A stretch of 58,174 bases of DNA from JBBQQG01 sp038216175 (lineage in GTDB: Bacteria > Patescibacteriota > Saccharimonadia > Saccharimonadales > OMJO01). Made by a program: the position numbers and the translations under genes. The DNA is taken from the NCBI GenBank assembly GCA_038216175.1, contig JBBQQG010000005.1, positions 1-58,174 of the forward strand, given 5' to 3'. The notes beneath the pieces are model-generated. The model was not told the DNA's origin. It made no database searches and saw nothing but the letters and a program-made list of their open reading frames with translations. This document shows positions 25,416-34,468 of this stretch, one piece after another; positions within the stretch are counted from its first letter, which is position 1; every line of letters begins with the position of its first letter.

Positions 25416-26355
25416 TTTTTACTAATATCTCGTCAAATTCTTTGATAGAGATTTTTCTATTTTTTTGAATTGCTCGTCTTTTAGATAATATATAAGGTAA
25501 GTTTATTATTGCCCGCCCCAACCCTTTAAAATATGCTATGCCTCCGCCTTTTATTAAGCTTGATGCTGCAAGTCTCACCGATTGGTACAAAAAGAAAATC
25601 AAATATTTCCAATATAAATAACTAGGCATATTTTTTGTATATAACATAAAGAAATTTTTTGTTGCATGGTATCTAGTGAAACTACCTAATTTAGAACTTG
25701 TTGCGGAAAGATGATGAAAGGCTACGGCGTTAGGTTCATAAAGAATTGTCCAACCGGCTAATCGCGCACGCATACTAATGTCAACATCCTCATAGTAAGC
25801 AAAAAATCTTTCATCAAATAATCCAATTTCTTTTAACATGTCACTACGATATAAACTTGCTCCACCTGAAGCAGCAAATACTTCTTCTGATTTGTCATAC
25901 TGTCCAATATCTATCTGATTACGCCCCCTTGGAAAAGGCATACCAAACACTGAGTAATAATCTCCAGTACTGTCTAAATGTTTTTTATCAAATAGTTTTA
26001 GTTTTCCTGTAACAATCCCACTTTTTGGCTCCACTCGCATCTTTTTAATTAAACTACTCAACCATTCGAAATCAGCAACAGCATCGTTGTTGAATAAAGC
26101 TACGGCATAAGCATTTAGTTTTAAAGCGTGCTCTATACCCTTGTTTACTCCTCCGGCAAAACCGGTATTTGTCGGTAATTTTATCAGTATTACTTTTGGA
26201 AAATCGGTTTCAATTATTTTTATAGATTCATCTACAGAACCATTGTCTACTACTATAACTTCATGTTGTATGGTTTGGTTGTTAAGCGAAGTTAAACAAG
26301 AAGATATGAAATCAGCACCATTCCAGTTAGGTATTACAACGTAAATCTTTTCCAT
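25384..26355 (-). CDS. GT2-family glycosyltransferase (rhamnosyltransferase-like)
   Basis: I choose the ATG at 26355, giving MEKIYVVIPNWNG; the longer frame starting at 26403 would overlap the divergent ABC-transporter gene. The product (about 323 residues) has a GT-A fold with VVIPNWNGADFISSCLTSL, the nucleotide site EVIVVDNGSVDES and the metal-binding ALFNNDAVAD. A later motif, GLFDERFFAYYEDVDISMRARLAG, is typical of the rhamnosyltransferase-like GT2 subgroup. It probably adds rhamnose or another deoxyhexose to the surface glycan; the donor is an inference from the rml genes. The C-terminal tail carries two weak hydrophobic stretches that could touch the membrane. Confidence 0.86.
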   Translation of the reverse strand: MEKIYVVIPNWNGADFISSCLTSLNNQTIQHEVIVVDNGSVDESIKIIETDFPKVILIKLPTNTGFAGGVNKGIEHALKLNAYAVALFNNDAVADFEWLSSLIKKMRVEPKSGIVTGKLKLFDKKHLDSTGDYYSVFGMPFPRGRNQIDIGQYDKSEEVFAASGGASLYRSDMLKEIGLFDERFFAYYEDVDISMRARLAGWTILYEPNAVAFHHLSATSSKLGSFTRYHATKNFFMLYTKNMPSYLYWKYLIFFLYQSVRLAASSLIKGGGIAYFKGLGRAIINLPYILSKRRAIQKNRKISIKEFDEILVKTKPPKIPLIS

Positions 26356-26372
26356 AACAGATAGTCCTATCA

Positions 26373-26378
26373 TATAAT
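26373..26378 (+). promoter_or_regulatory. -10 box of the Wzm/Wzt exporter operon
   Basis: TATAAT stands 16 nt before the ATG at 26395 and inside the 39-nt gap to the divergent GT2 gene. AGGA at 26387-26390 may be a weak Shine-Dalgarno. This would make a very short leader for the whole 26395-33236 operon. Confidence 0.45.
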
Positions 26379-26394
26379 ATAAGTTCAGGAATAT

Positions 26395-27195
26395 ATGAAT
26401 CATATTTTTAGTAAAAAAAATCGATCACTGCTTGCCGAACTAGTTAGAACAGACTTTAAACTTAGGTATCAAGGCTCAGTTTTAGGATATGCCTGGTCTT
26501 TACTCCGCCCGCTTTTATTATTCTTGACGCTTTTTGTAGTCTTCGTAAAGTTTCTAAAATTGGGTGTAGAAGTTCCGCACTTTCCGGTATACCTATTACT
26601 TGGTTTGGTTATTTGGAATTTCTTTGCTGAGATGACTAGCCAGAGTTTAGGGTCAATAGTTGGACGTGGCGATCTGATACGCAAAATCCGCATTCCTCGC
26701 TGGATGATTGTATTATCAAGTAGCATATCTGCGCTCATTAATCTTGGGCTAACTTTGATCGTTATTATTGCATTCATGTATTTTAACCATGTTAATTTAA
26801 TGCGTACAGTAGTCTGGTTTCCTCTAATAATGATCCAGGTCTACGTTTTGGCTCTCGGTGTTTCATTATTTCTTGCTGCGGCATTTGTGAAGTATCGTGA
26901 CATGAGTTACATTTGGGAAGTAATCATGCAGGCAGCTTTCTATGTAACCCCCATTCTTTACCCGTTGTCACGAATTCCAAGTCTAAAATACCAAAAATTA
27001 CTACTACTTAACCCAATGGCTACCGCTATTCAAGATGCCCGTTACGCACTTGTTACGCACAGCAGCCCAACCATAGATACATTGTATGGAAACCATTACA
27101 TGAGATTGGTGCCTTATGGTATTACCTTTATTGCGCTGCTAGTAGGAGTACTATATTTCAAGAAAAAAGCAGCACATTTTGCGGAGGACCTTTAG
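26395..27195 (+). CDS. wzm: ABC-2 polysaccharide export permease (Wzm-like)
   Basis: A 266-residue membrane protein with six hydrophobic segments. The start, LLAELVRTDFKLRYQGSVLGYAWSLLRPL, is the hallmark of Wzm/TagG-type exporters of teichoic acid or O-antigen. NLIWNFFAEMT-like and PILYPLSRIP regions also match. It pairs with the ATPase encoded immediately downstream. It moves lipid-linked glycans from the inner to the outer membrane face. It is the first gene of an operon that continues with methyltransferases and glycosyltransferases to 33236. Confidence 0.92.
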   Translation: MNHIFSKKNRSLLAELVRTDFKLRYQGSVLGYAWSLLRPLLLFLTLFVVFVKFLKLGVEVPHFPVYLLLGLVIWNFFAEMTSQSLGSIVGRGDLIRKIRIPRWMIVLSSSISALINLGLTLIVIIAFMYFNHVNLMRTVVWFPLIMIQVYVLALGVSLFLAAAFVKYRDMSYIWEVIMQAAFYVTPILYPLSRIPSLKYQKLLLLNPMATAIQDARYALVTHSSPTIDTLYGNHYMRLVPYGITFIALLVGVLYFKKKAAHFAEDL

Positions 27196-28410
27196 ATGAG
27201 CGTTGCTATAAGCGTGCAAGGTGTTGGCAAAACTTTTAAGCTTCCACACGAAAAACAAAATAGTATTAAAAGTCTCTTTGTAAACATTTTCAGAGGTAAA
27301 CGGAGCTATGAACAGCAAAAAGTGCTTAAAAACATTTCATTCGAAATTCAAGAAGGTGAATTTTTCGGCATAGTTGGACGAAATGGTAGTGGGAAAAGTA
27401 CACTTCTTAAATTGATAGCGGGAATTTATGAGCCGAATCAAGGTACAATTCATGTCAACGGCAAATTGACTCCCTTTATTGAATTGGGGGTAGGCTTTAA
27501 CCCAAACCTAACCGGTCGCGAGAATGTTTTCTTAAATGGAGCGTTATTGGGTTTCAGCCGAAAAGAAATGAATGCTATGTACCAAGAAATTGTGGATTTT
27601 GCGGAAATTGAACAATTCATGGATCAGAAACTCAAAAATTACTCATCAGGTATGCAGGTTCGGTTAGCTTTTTCTATTGCAATTCGAGCTCAGAGTGACA
27701 TTCTGCTTATCGATGAGGTTTTGGCGGTTGGAGATTCGTTATTCCAAGAAAAATGTTTTCGATACTTTGAACAATTGAAAAAGGAAAAGCGAACAGTAGT
27801 GTTCGTATCTCATGACAGAGGGGCGTTAGAGAAGTACTGTAAGAAAGGTGTACTGATAGAAAACGGGAAGATGATTGTAAGCGGTGAAATGTCAAAAGTT
27901 TTAGAAAAATATGATGAGCAAAACGTAGCCGGTATGACAGTAACGAGAAATGCACTAAGAGATAAACAGACTGTAAATAATCCGATCAAGGGAGTAGCTC
28001 ATATTAGCACCATAGATATTCTAGATAGTCAGGGGAAAAAAAGGGAAGTTTTTCTACCCAAAGAGGTTATAACAGTAAAATTCCATGTCAACTACTATGA
28101 CAAAGTCGTAAACCCAATATTCGGGATTACGATTCATAATCATGCTATAACGACCGCATTGCTCTCGACGAATACTCTCATAGAAGACGTTAGAGATACT
28201 GGAGTCTATAATTCTGGCGATGGTGTAGATGTACAGTTACAAATAACTGAAATTCTGAGCAATGGAGTTTATGACCTAACTCCTGCTGTGGCTAACAGTA
28301 ACGGTAATATAATATTTCATAGCTTCGATAGAGGGGGGTCTTTTGAAGTAATATCTAGTAATAACCCCTATTCTCTTCTTACTCTTCAAGAAAGTTTAAA
28401 AATAAAGTGA
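27196..28410 (+). CDS. wzt: ABC transporter ATPase with Wzt C-terminal glycan-binding domain
   Basis: A 404-residue ATPase of the polysaccharide exporter. The nucleotide-binding domain (about 1-235) has Walker A VGRNGSGKST, signature NYSSGMQVRLAF and Walker B DILLIDEVLAVGD. The C-terminal part (about 260-404) is a beta-rich Wzt_C-type domain, which in E. coli O9a recognises the finished, capped chain end. A GGAGG site lies in the end of wzm, and ATG directly follows the wzm stop. The extra domain implies that export is coupled to a chain-end signal, which fits the two methyltransferase genes that follow. Confidence 0.92.
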   Translation: MSVAISVQGVGKTFKLPHEKQNSIKSLFVNIFRGKRSYEQQKVLKNISFEIQEGEFFGIVGRNGSGKSTLLKLIAGIYEPNQGTIHVNGKLTPFIELGVGFNPNLTGRENVFLNGALLGFSRKEMNAMYQEIVDFAEIEQFMDQKLKNYSSGMQVRLAFSIAIRAQSDILLIDEVLAVGDSLFQEKCFRYFEQLKKEKRTVVFVSHDRGALEKYCKKGVLIENGKMIVSGEMSKVLEKYDEQNVAGMTVTRNALRDKQTVNNPIKGVAHISTIDILDSQGKKREVFLPKEVITVKFHVNYYDKVVNPIFGITIHNHAITTALLSTNTLIEDVRDTGVYNSGDGVDVQLQITEILSNGVYDLTPAVANSNGNIIFHSFDRGGSFEVISSNNPYSLLTLQESLKIK

Positions 28411-29198
28411 AATGTTTTGCTTGTGGCGTTAATTCAAAGGAATGGCTATACGGGGAACCAATAGATAAAGAACTGGCAGTGGCATGGAATTTAAGCGTAG
28501 GCTTAAAATCCCTATTTAATCAGAGGGAAGGTACAGTTTGCCCTTCTTGTGGGATAAATTCGAGAGCTATAGGATTAGCAAAAGGTATTGCGAAATATTA
28601 CGGTGATCATAAAAGTTTTGATTCATTTGTGAACTGGGCTAACTCAAAAAGACTTTCAGTTGCAGAAATAAATTCCTGCCACCAACTTCACACACAGTTA
28701 AAGAAGATAAAAGGACTTACTTTTGCTGAATTCGGCAATAGCAAAGACTCAGAAGACATACAAAACTTGAGTTATAAAGATAATTCATTTGATCTAATAA
28801 TACACAGTGAAACTCTTGAACATGTTCCAGATCCGTATAAGGCTATTTTAGAATGTAGAAGAGTAATTAAGGAGGACGGTGTAATAATATTCACTATACC
28901 TATTGTTTGGAACAAGAAGTCACTACAGAGAGCCAGTATAGACAAAAAAAAGATAGTAAATCTAAGTCCACCAGCATACCATGGATTTAGGAAGGATGAT
29001 TATATTGTGTTTTGGGAGTTCGGAGGTGATTTCTTAAAAAAATCTCACAGTAAAGTTTTATGGGCTGATCCTAAAAAGCAAAATTATGTTTTTTTAAGTA
29101 AAAAAATAGAGTTTAAAGGGTCTTGGTATGAAATAATGAAGTATCGGTTAGAGGAGAGATATTACGAATTACGAGCACAATATGCACACAGTAAATAG
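28407..29198 (+). CDS. SAM-dependent methyltransferase with N-terminal zinc-ribbon
   Basis: A 263-residue protein starting at a GTG that overlaps the wzt stop by four bases. The N-terminus has two CxxC pairs (CFAC and CPSC, residues 3-6 and about 46-49), which form a likely zinc-ribbon. The class I methyltransferase core includes FDLIIHSETLEHVPDPYKAI. The usual glycine-rich SAM motif is poorly conserved (AEFGNSKDS), so activity is uncertain. It probably methylates a sugar of the exported glycan. Its place directly after wzt suggests a role in chain capping. Confidence 0.75.
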   Translation: MKCFACGVNSKEWLYGEPIDKELAVAWNLSVGLKSLFNQREGTVCPSCGINSRAIGLAKGIAKYYGDHKSFDSFVNWANSKRLSVAEINSCHQLHTQLKKIKGLTFAEFGNSKDSEDIQNLSYKDNSFDLIIHSETLEHVPDPYKAILECRRVIKEDGVIIFTIPIVWNKKSLQRASIDKKKIVNLSPPAYHGFRKDDYIVFWEFGGDFLKKSHSKVLWADPKKQNYVFLSKKIEFKGSWYEIMKYRLEERYYELRAQYAHSK

Positions 29199-29219
29199 GC
29201 GAGGCAATAGAAGAAAAGC

Positions 29220-30179
29220 ATGAAAAAGACTAAATTAAAAGATACTGGAGAGAGGATGATCCCCGAACACCATAAAGGTTCGGCGGTCTATGGAGAACAT
29301 ATAGTAAGGTACAGTGGCTCAAAGTTGCTAGTCAAAGACAAAGTAGTTTTAGATATAGCTTGTGGATCGGGATACGGCAGCGCATTACTATCAGATACTG
29401 CAAAAAAAGTTTTTGGTGTTGATATTGATATTGATTCGGTTGAGTATGCAAAGACGCATTTTCATAAATCAAATGTTGAATTTATCGAAGGTAGTGGCAC
29501 GAATATACCACTACCAAATAATAGCGTGGATGTCGTAATATCTTATGAGACCATTGAACATATAAAAGATTACAAAAAATTTTTAAAAGAAATAAAGCGT
29601 GTTCTAAAATCTGATGGCTTGGCTGTAATATCTACTCCCAACGATACCGAATTTATTGAGGGAAATCATTTTCACATTCATGAATTTGAGCATGAAGAAC
29701 TTATTAAACTGTTGCACGATAACTTTAAGCATACTAAAGAGTGGTTTCAAGCAACCTGGGTAAGCAACGGTCTACTTTCAAAAGAACAGATAACTAGTGA
29801 GTGGATAGCGAAATTACCGGTTGCTAATATTGCTCCTAAAAAAATGAAAGAAGTACTCTATTTTTTTGTACTATGCTCTGATCGCCAAATTAATGAAACT
29901 ATCGATCCTACAATTGCCTTGTCCGAGCACTGGAGTGCTCGTACTCAAGAGCAACAAAGCAATAAGATTAGTAACTTAAATGCGCAAATCGTTAAACTCC
30001 AGACGCAATTTGATGAGCAAAAAATCCACTCTGCAAAACTGCAGAAAAGTTTAGAAGAAAATATAGAAATAATTAAACAAATACACTCATCAAATTCTTG
30101 GAAGTTGGCTAGTAAAATTAGTAAAACAGCAAATTTAACTTCCAAGATTATTCCTAAAGGGAAAAAATCAAAAAAATGA
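29220..30179 (+). CDS. SAM-dependent methyltransferase with C-terminal coiled coil
   Basis: A 319-residue protein with a clear class I methyltransferase domain (about 35-210): motif I VVLDIACGSGYGSALL, acidic VDID after it, and VISYETIEHIKDYKKF. After about residue 240 the chain becomes a long heptad-rich coiled coil (NKISNLNAQIVKLQTQF onward). It ends in a lysine-rich tail with the NSWKLASKISK motif often found at the end of glycan enzymes. This layout recalls WbdD, where a methyltransferase caps the glycan and a coiled coil acts as a ruler. A capping role is inferred. It overlaps the next gene by four bases (ATGA). Confidence 0.84.
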   Translation: MKKTKLKDTGERMIPEHHKGSAVYGEHIVRYSGSKLLVKDKVVLDIACGSGYGSALLSDTAKKVFGVDIDIDSVEYAKTHFHKSNVEFIEGSGTNIPLPNNSVDVVISYETIEHIKDYKKFLKEIKRVLKSDGLAVISTPNDTEFIEGNHFHIHEFEHEELIKLLHDNFKHTKEWFQATWVSNGLLSKEQITSEWIAKLPVANIAPKKMKEVLYFFVLCSDRQINETIDPTIALSEHWSARTQEQQSNKISNLNAQIVKLQTQFDEQKIHSAKLQKSLEENIEIIKQIHSSNSWKLASKISKTANLTSKIIPKGKKSKK

Positions 30180-31957
30180 TGACCGTAACTAATGCAGCTA
30201 AAAAAGTTTTGCCTAAAGGGACTAGAAGGCGAAAAATGGCAGCGTGGACAGTTGGCAGAGTTAAAAGACTCTTAATAAAACCACCCGGCATATCTTATGA
30301 AAAATGGATAACAGATATTGAGCCATTAACTATATCAAAAAATACTAATCACAAATATATTCCCAAGATTTCAATCGTAATCCCCGCATACAACACACCC
30401 GATAAGTATTTAATCCCGATGATTGACTCTATCTTAAATCAGACATATGAAAATTGGGAACTTTGCATTGCTGACGGTTCGACTAGTAAGGTACGCTCCA
30501 CTAGCATAAAAAAACAGGCGGCAAGAGATGATCGTATTAAATTAGTTGAAGTTAGCGAAAATCTCGGTATTTCTGGTAATACAAATATGGCAATTAAAAT
30601 TGCTACAGGTGATTTCATTGCATTCATGGATCATGATGATTTACTAGCTGAATTCGCTTTGAACGAGGTCGTAAGCGCTATTAATAAAGATCAAAGCATA
30701 GAGTTATTTTATAGTGATGAAGACTATATCACTGAAAATGGCAAAAAGAGATTATTGCCGTACTTCAAACCAGACTGGTCCCCCGAGTTATTTCTGAGTG
30801 CAAATTATATGGCACATTTCGTAGTTGTAAAGTCGCAGATTATTAAAGCTATCGGTGGACTCAGGCCAGAATTTGATGGCGCCCAGGATTATGATTTATT
30901 GCTAAGAATTACCGAGAAAAAACCTGTAATCTATCATATTCCTAAAATTTTATACCATTGGCGACAAGCAGACGATTCGACAGCAAAAAATATGAATACA
31001 AAATCATATGCCGATGATTCAGGCAAAAAGGCGATAAAAGAATATATTAAAAGAAATAACATTGCAGCTGATGTGCTTTCAGGGCCCGATGATCTGCCTA
31101 CGAACTATAGAATTAAATATAAAATTATTGGTAGTCCCAAAGTTTCTATAATAATTCCTTTCAAAGACAAGGCTGAACTTCTAAAAGTGTGTGTCGCAAG
31201 CATAATAAAAAAATCAAGCTATCAAAATTTCGAAATAATACTAGTTGATAATAATAGCCAAGAGCCAGGAACAACCAGCTATTTAAACAAAATAGGTAAA
31301 CACAAGAATATCCATGTTATCGAATACAATAAGCCGTTTAATTACTCCGCGGTCAATAATTTTGGAAGGAAGCAGGCTAGTGGTGAACTACTTCTATTCA
31401 TGAATAATGATATGAAAGTCATTAACGATGACTGGCTCGAAGAACTGATAGGTGTTGCTATCCAGCCGGAGATTGGGGCTGTCGGAGGTTTTCTATTCTA
31501 CCCTGATCGCAAAATTCAACACGCCGGTGTTATAGTCGGTATGACAGGGACTGCAGCCCACGTTTTTCGCCAACTTAAGCCACATACGCTTACGTTTTAT
31601 CGTTATCCTGATTGGGTTCGTAACTACTTGGCTGTGACCGGTGCTTGCCTAATGGTGAGAGCAAGTACATTTGATAAAGTGGGAGGATTTGACGAACGAT
31701 TTATAATTTGTGGCAGTGACGTTGCTCTTGGCCTAAGTTTGCACGAAAGTGGCTATCGCAACGTTTTTACGCCGTACGCTAAGCTATTTCATTATGAATC
31801 TCAATCAGTCGGATCATATAATAATATTCCTCCGTCGGACTATGATTTATCTATGGTGAGATATAAGAAGTATCTTGAAGGTGGTGATCCCTACTATAAC
31901 CCTAACCTTGAGATAATGTCAGAAACCCCAACTCCAGCAGGTACATATGGCCAATAA
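30176..31957 (+). CDS. double-domain GT2 glycosyltransferase
   Basis: A 593-residue protein with a basic N-terminus and two GT-A modules. The first (about 62-300) has KISIVIPAYNTPDKYL, later DFIAFMDHDDLLAE (DxD-like) and HWRQ. The second (about 320-560) has VSIIIPFKDKAELLKV, LLLFMNNDMKVIND and FDKVGGFDERF. Tandem modules often make alternating linkages in a repeat unit. It sits between the coiled-coil methyltransferase and the WsaF-like enzyme. The basic, helix-rich N-terminal 50 residues may bind the membrane or the methyltransferase tail. It overlaps the downstream start by 11 bases. Confidence 0.9.
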   Translation: MMTVTNAAKKVLPKGTRRRKMAAWTVGRVKRLLIKPPGISYEKWITDIEPLTISKNTNHKYIPKISIVIPAYNTPDKYLIPMIDSILNQTYENWELCIADGSTSKVRSTSIKKQAARDDRIKLVEVSENLGISGNTNMAIKIATGDFIAFMDHDDLLAEFALNEVVSAINKDQSIELFYSDEDYITENGKKRLLPYFKPDWSPELFLSANYMAHFVVVKSQIIKAIGGLRPEFDGAQDYDLLLRITEKKPVIYHIPKILYHWRQADDSTAKNMNTKSYADDSGKKAIKEYIKRNNIAADVLSGPDDLPTNYRIKYKIIGSPKVSIIIPFKDKAELLKVCVASIIKKSSYQNFEIILVDNNSQEPGTTSYLNKIGKHKNIHVIEYNKPFNYSAVNNFGRKQASGELLLFMNNDMKVINDDWLEELIGVAIQPEIGAVGGFLFYPDRKIQHAGVIVGMTGTAAHVFRQLKPHTLTFYRYPDWVRNYLAVTGACLMVRASTFDKVGGFDERFIICGSDVALGLSLHESGYRNVFTPYAKLFHYESQSVGSYNNIPPSDYDLSMVRYKKYLEGGDPYYNPNLEIMSETPTPAGTYGQ

Positions 31958-33236
31958 GCAAACTGATCGTATATCAAAAAGTTTGTGGATTTTACGTCAC
32001 GAGGGTCCTTTTTCGCTGGCTGAAAAGACAATGAAACACGCATCAAAAAAAATCGGAAAACGTAAAAAAATCTCCAGTAGCGAAATTCCTGAAGCCTATA
32101 ATTATTTAGCTAACCCTATATTTCAGATAGATCAAAAAGATATAACTAGAAGTATGAATATTAATAATAAATCTTCAACTACACCAAAATCTAGTCTTTG
32201 GTTTGTCCCATATTTTGACCATATTAAGTATGGTGGAATATATACAATTTTTCGTTTCATGGAACATTTTGCAAAACAAGGAGTTGCGACAACAATCGTT
32301 ATATTTGATAATAAATATCTTGATAAACAAAAAACCTACAGTGAAATTATTGAACACTTCCCCGGCCTAGTAGACTGTGAATTGATCATATTAGATCTTG
32401 AAAATGAAACAATAGAAGATTTACCTGAGCGAGATATGGCCTTTGCAACAATTTGGATGTCCGCATATTTACTACTTAAGTACAATCAAACAAAAAGAAA
32501 GTACTATTTCATACAAGATTACGAACCATTGTTCTATGAAGGAGGGGCTATGTATGCCATGGCTGAATCAACCTATAGGTTTGGATTCACTGGTATTGTA
32601 AATACACCTGGATTATTGTGGGCAGTAAACCAGCGACATGCTTTGGAAGGAGTAAGTTTCATCCCTGCCGTTGACGCAAGATACTACTATCCAGCCACAA
32701 AGAAAGACAACAAAAGAGTTAGAATATTCTTTTACGCTCGGCCCAATAATCCCAGAAATGCTTTTGAGTTGGGGGTGCAGATTATTAACCAATTGCTTGA
32801 TAAATATGGTGACAGGATAGAAGTAATTACAGCCGGTGCAAAATGGGATGAAGGTCTGTATGGTCTTAGCGGTAAGATAAACAACTTAGGACTGCTTAAT
32901 TCTCTAGAGGCAGTAGGTGATCTTTATAGGACCTGCGATATTGGATTTGTGTATATGTTGTCAAAACATCCGTCATATCAGCCATTTGAATTTATGGCTT
33001 CAGGGATGGCAACTGTTAGTAACCGAAATGAAGATAATCTCTGGCTTTTTAAAGATGGAGAAAACTGTTTATTATCTGAACCCTCACCACATGCATTTAC
33101 TGAGAAAATTGGCATGTTGATTGACGATGAAGTTTTGCGGAAAAAAATATCTCAGACTGGTCAAAAAAACGTTAACTTTGATTGGAACACCGAACTTGAG
33201 AATATTGCTAACTATATATTACAAAACAAGAATTAG
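31947..33236 (+). CDS. GT4-type glycosyltransferase of the WsaF rhamnosyltransferase group
   Basis: A 429-residue enzyme with a GT-B fold. The N-terminal half has SLWFVPYFDHIKYGGIYTIF and the stretch YFIQDYEPLFYEGGAMYAMA, a pattern I associate with WsaF, the S-layer-glycan rhamnosyltransferase family. The C-terminal half has RIFFYARPNNPRNAFELGV and HPSYQPFEFMASGMATVSN, the E-x-x-A-S-G acceptor site of the family. With the dTDP-rhamnose genes nearby, a rhamnosyltransferase role is reasonable. It is the last gene of the wzm operon and overlaps the convergent gene by four bases. Confidence 0.8.
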   Translation: MANKQTDRISKSLWILRHEGPFSLAEKTMKHASKKIGKRKKISSSEIPEAYNYLANPIFQIDQKDITRSMNINNKSSTTPKSSLWFVPYFDHIKYGGIYTIFRFMEHFAKQGVATTIVIFDNKYLDKQKTYSEIIEHFPGLVDCELIILDLENETIEDLPERDMAFATIWMSAYLLLKYNQTKRKYYFIQDYEPLFYEGGAMYAMAESTYRFGFTGIVNTPGLLWAVNQRHALEGVSFIPAVDARYYYPATKKDNKRVRIFFYARPNNPRNAFELGVQIINQLLDKYGDRIEVITAGAKWDEGLYGLSGKINNLGLLNSLEAVGDLYRTCDIGFVYMLSKHPSYQPFEFMASGMATVSNRNEDNLWLFKDGENCLLSEPSPHAFTEKIGMLIDDEVLRKKISQTGQKNVNFDWNTELENIANYILQNKN

Positions 33237-34447
33237 TCATTCCATTCAGGGTACGTGCTTTTGTCATCTCCTAGAATTCTTTTGAGGTCAACGTTAAAAC
33301 GAATTTTTTGTCGGTCAATATTTCGAACCTTTTGGGCAAGAACTGACACAAATCCAAAAGCTGGCGACAAAGGAAATCGGGCATAATCATCGCCTGCTTT
33401 AGAATTCAGGCGGAGATTCACGGGAGCAGTAAACTCGACATCAATTACTTTGAATCCAAAAGGTTCTGAAAAGAGAATCTTCATACTGGCATCCGAAAAT
33501 CTCCAAAAATCCCAAGGCATATCATGAGGTATCCAACAGGCAGGCGCTGAGTGGTAAATGTAGCCTCCTTTTTTCAACACGCCGTTCATTTCAATTACTG
33601 CTTTCCAAGGCATTGCCAAATGTTCCAAAACAGAATCCGAATACAAGGCGCCAAACTTTTTACCTTTGAAGTGCTTTTTTAGCTGGTGAGCATCCCCGAC
33701 TACATCGACTGTCTTGCCCGGCAAGTAGTCTATGCCAGTATAAGAAGCTGCTTTCTTGAAAAAAGCTCGCTTATTAATCCCTCCTGGTGATACTCTGGAG
33801 CCAACTTCGAGTACGGATAACTGGTTATTATTAACAATATCTCTGAATTGTTTTTCAAGATTTTTATTCATGGGAAAGTTTGGAAACGCTATTTCATTAG
33901 AGTTAGTTGCGTATGCAAGCTTGCTTGCAGGTTGTTTTGAATTCGGCATAAAGCTAAATACATGTTCTTTGTCTTGATGGATGATAGCCATAAAACCACA
34001 GTCATGGGTTACTGGCATACTGGAGGTAGAACTGAAATATTCAACAATTTCGGGTCTATTAACCCAATGGGATATTTTTTTCTTTTTGCCACCAAATTCT
34101 ATAGTGAGGCTTTTCAGCGGAGACTTTTTACCTACAGCCCAGCCAACTATTCCCAAAGCTGAATCATCTGACCAAGTTTCTTCGATGCAGTAAATATAGT
34201 CCTTTGTTTCATATATTTTTTGGTTAGCTGAAGTTAATGGATATGCAGTAATATAACTATCTAATTTTTCAGCGGATATCCTTTTAATATCGTTCCAGCC
34301 AATCCCATATTGCGCCATTATTTGCTCGTTGATAAGCCATCGTTTTTTACCATTTTCAATCAAGTAAACACGGGGATCGTGTCCTGTTGCGGATGTAACC
34401 GCTACCCATTTTGAGTTAACTGGCATGCAACTAATTATCTCATGCAT
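33233..34447 (-). CDS. methyltransferase with N-terminal copy of the surface-protein repeat
   Basis: A 404-residue protein with an unusual composition. The N-terminus (about 25-60) has DPRVYLIENGKKRWLINEQI, the same motif that repeats in the secreted 787-residue protein of the next gene upstream. A middle region (about 85-190) is unrecognised. The C-terminal third holds a class I methyltransferase (about 208-330: LSVLEVGSRVSPGG, then GALYSDSVLEHLAMPWKAV). No signal peptide is present, so it is cytoplasmic. GAGGA touches the start codon. It may modify a glycan and could bind the same ligand as the secreted protein; this is inference. Confidence 0.7.
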   Translation of the reverse strand: MHEIISCMPVNSKWVAVTSATGHDPRVYLIENGKKRWLINEQIMAQYGIGWNDIKRISAEKLDSYITAYPLTSANQKIYETKDYIYCIEETWSDDSALGIVGWAVGKKSPLKSLTIEFGGKKKKISHWVNRPEIVEYFSSTSSMPVTHDCGFMAIIHQDKEHVFSFMPNSKQPASKLAYATNSNEIAFPNFPMNKNLEKQFRDIVNNNQLSVLEVGSRVSPGGINKRAFFKKAASYTGIDYLPGKTVDVVGDAHQLKKHFKGKKFGALYSDSVLEHLAMPWKAVIEMNGVLKKGGYIYHSAPACWIPHDMPWDFWRFSDASMKILFSEPFGFKVIDVEFTAPVNLRLNSKAGDDYARFPLSPAFGFVSVLAQKVRNIDRQKIRFNVDLKRILGDDKSTYPEWND

Positions 34448-34468
34448 TCCTCAAAAACCGAATCAAGA

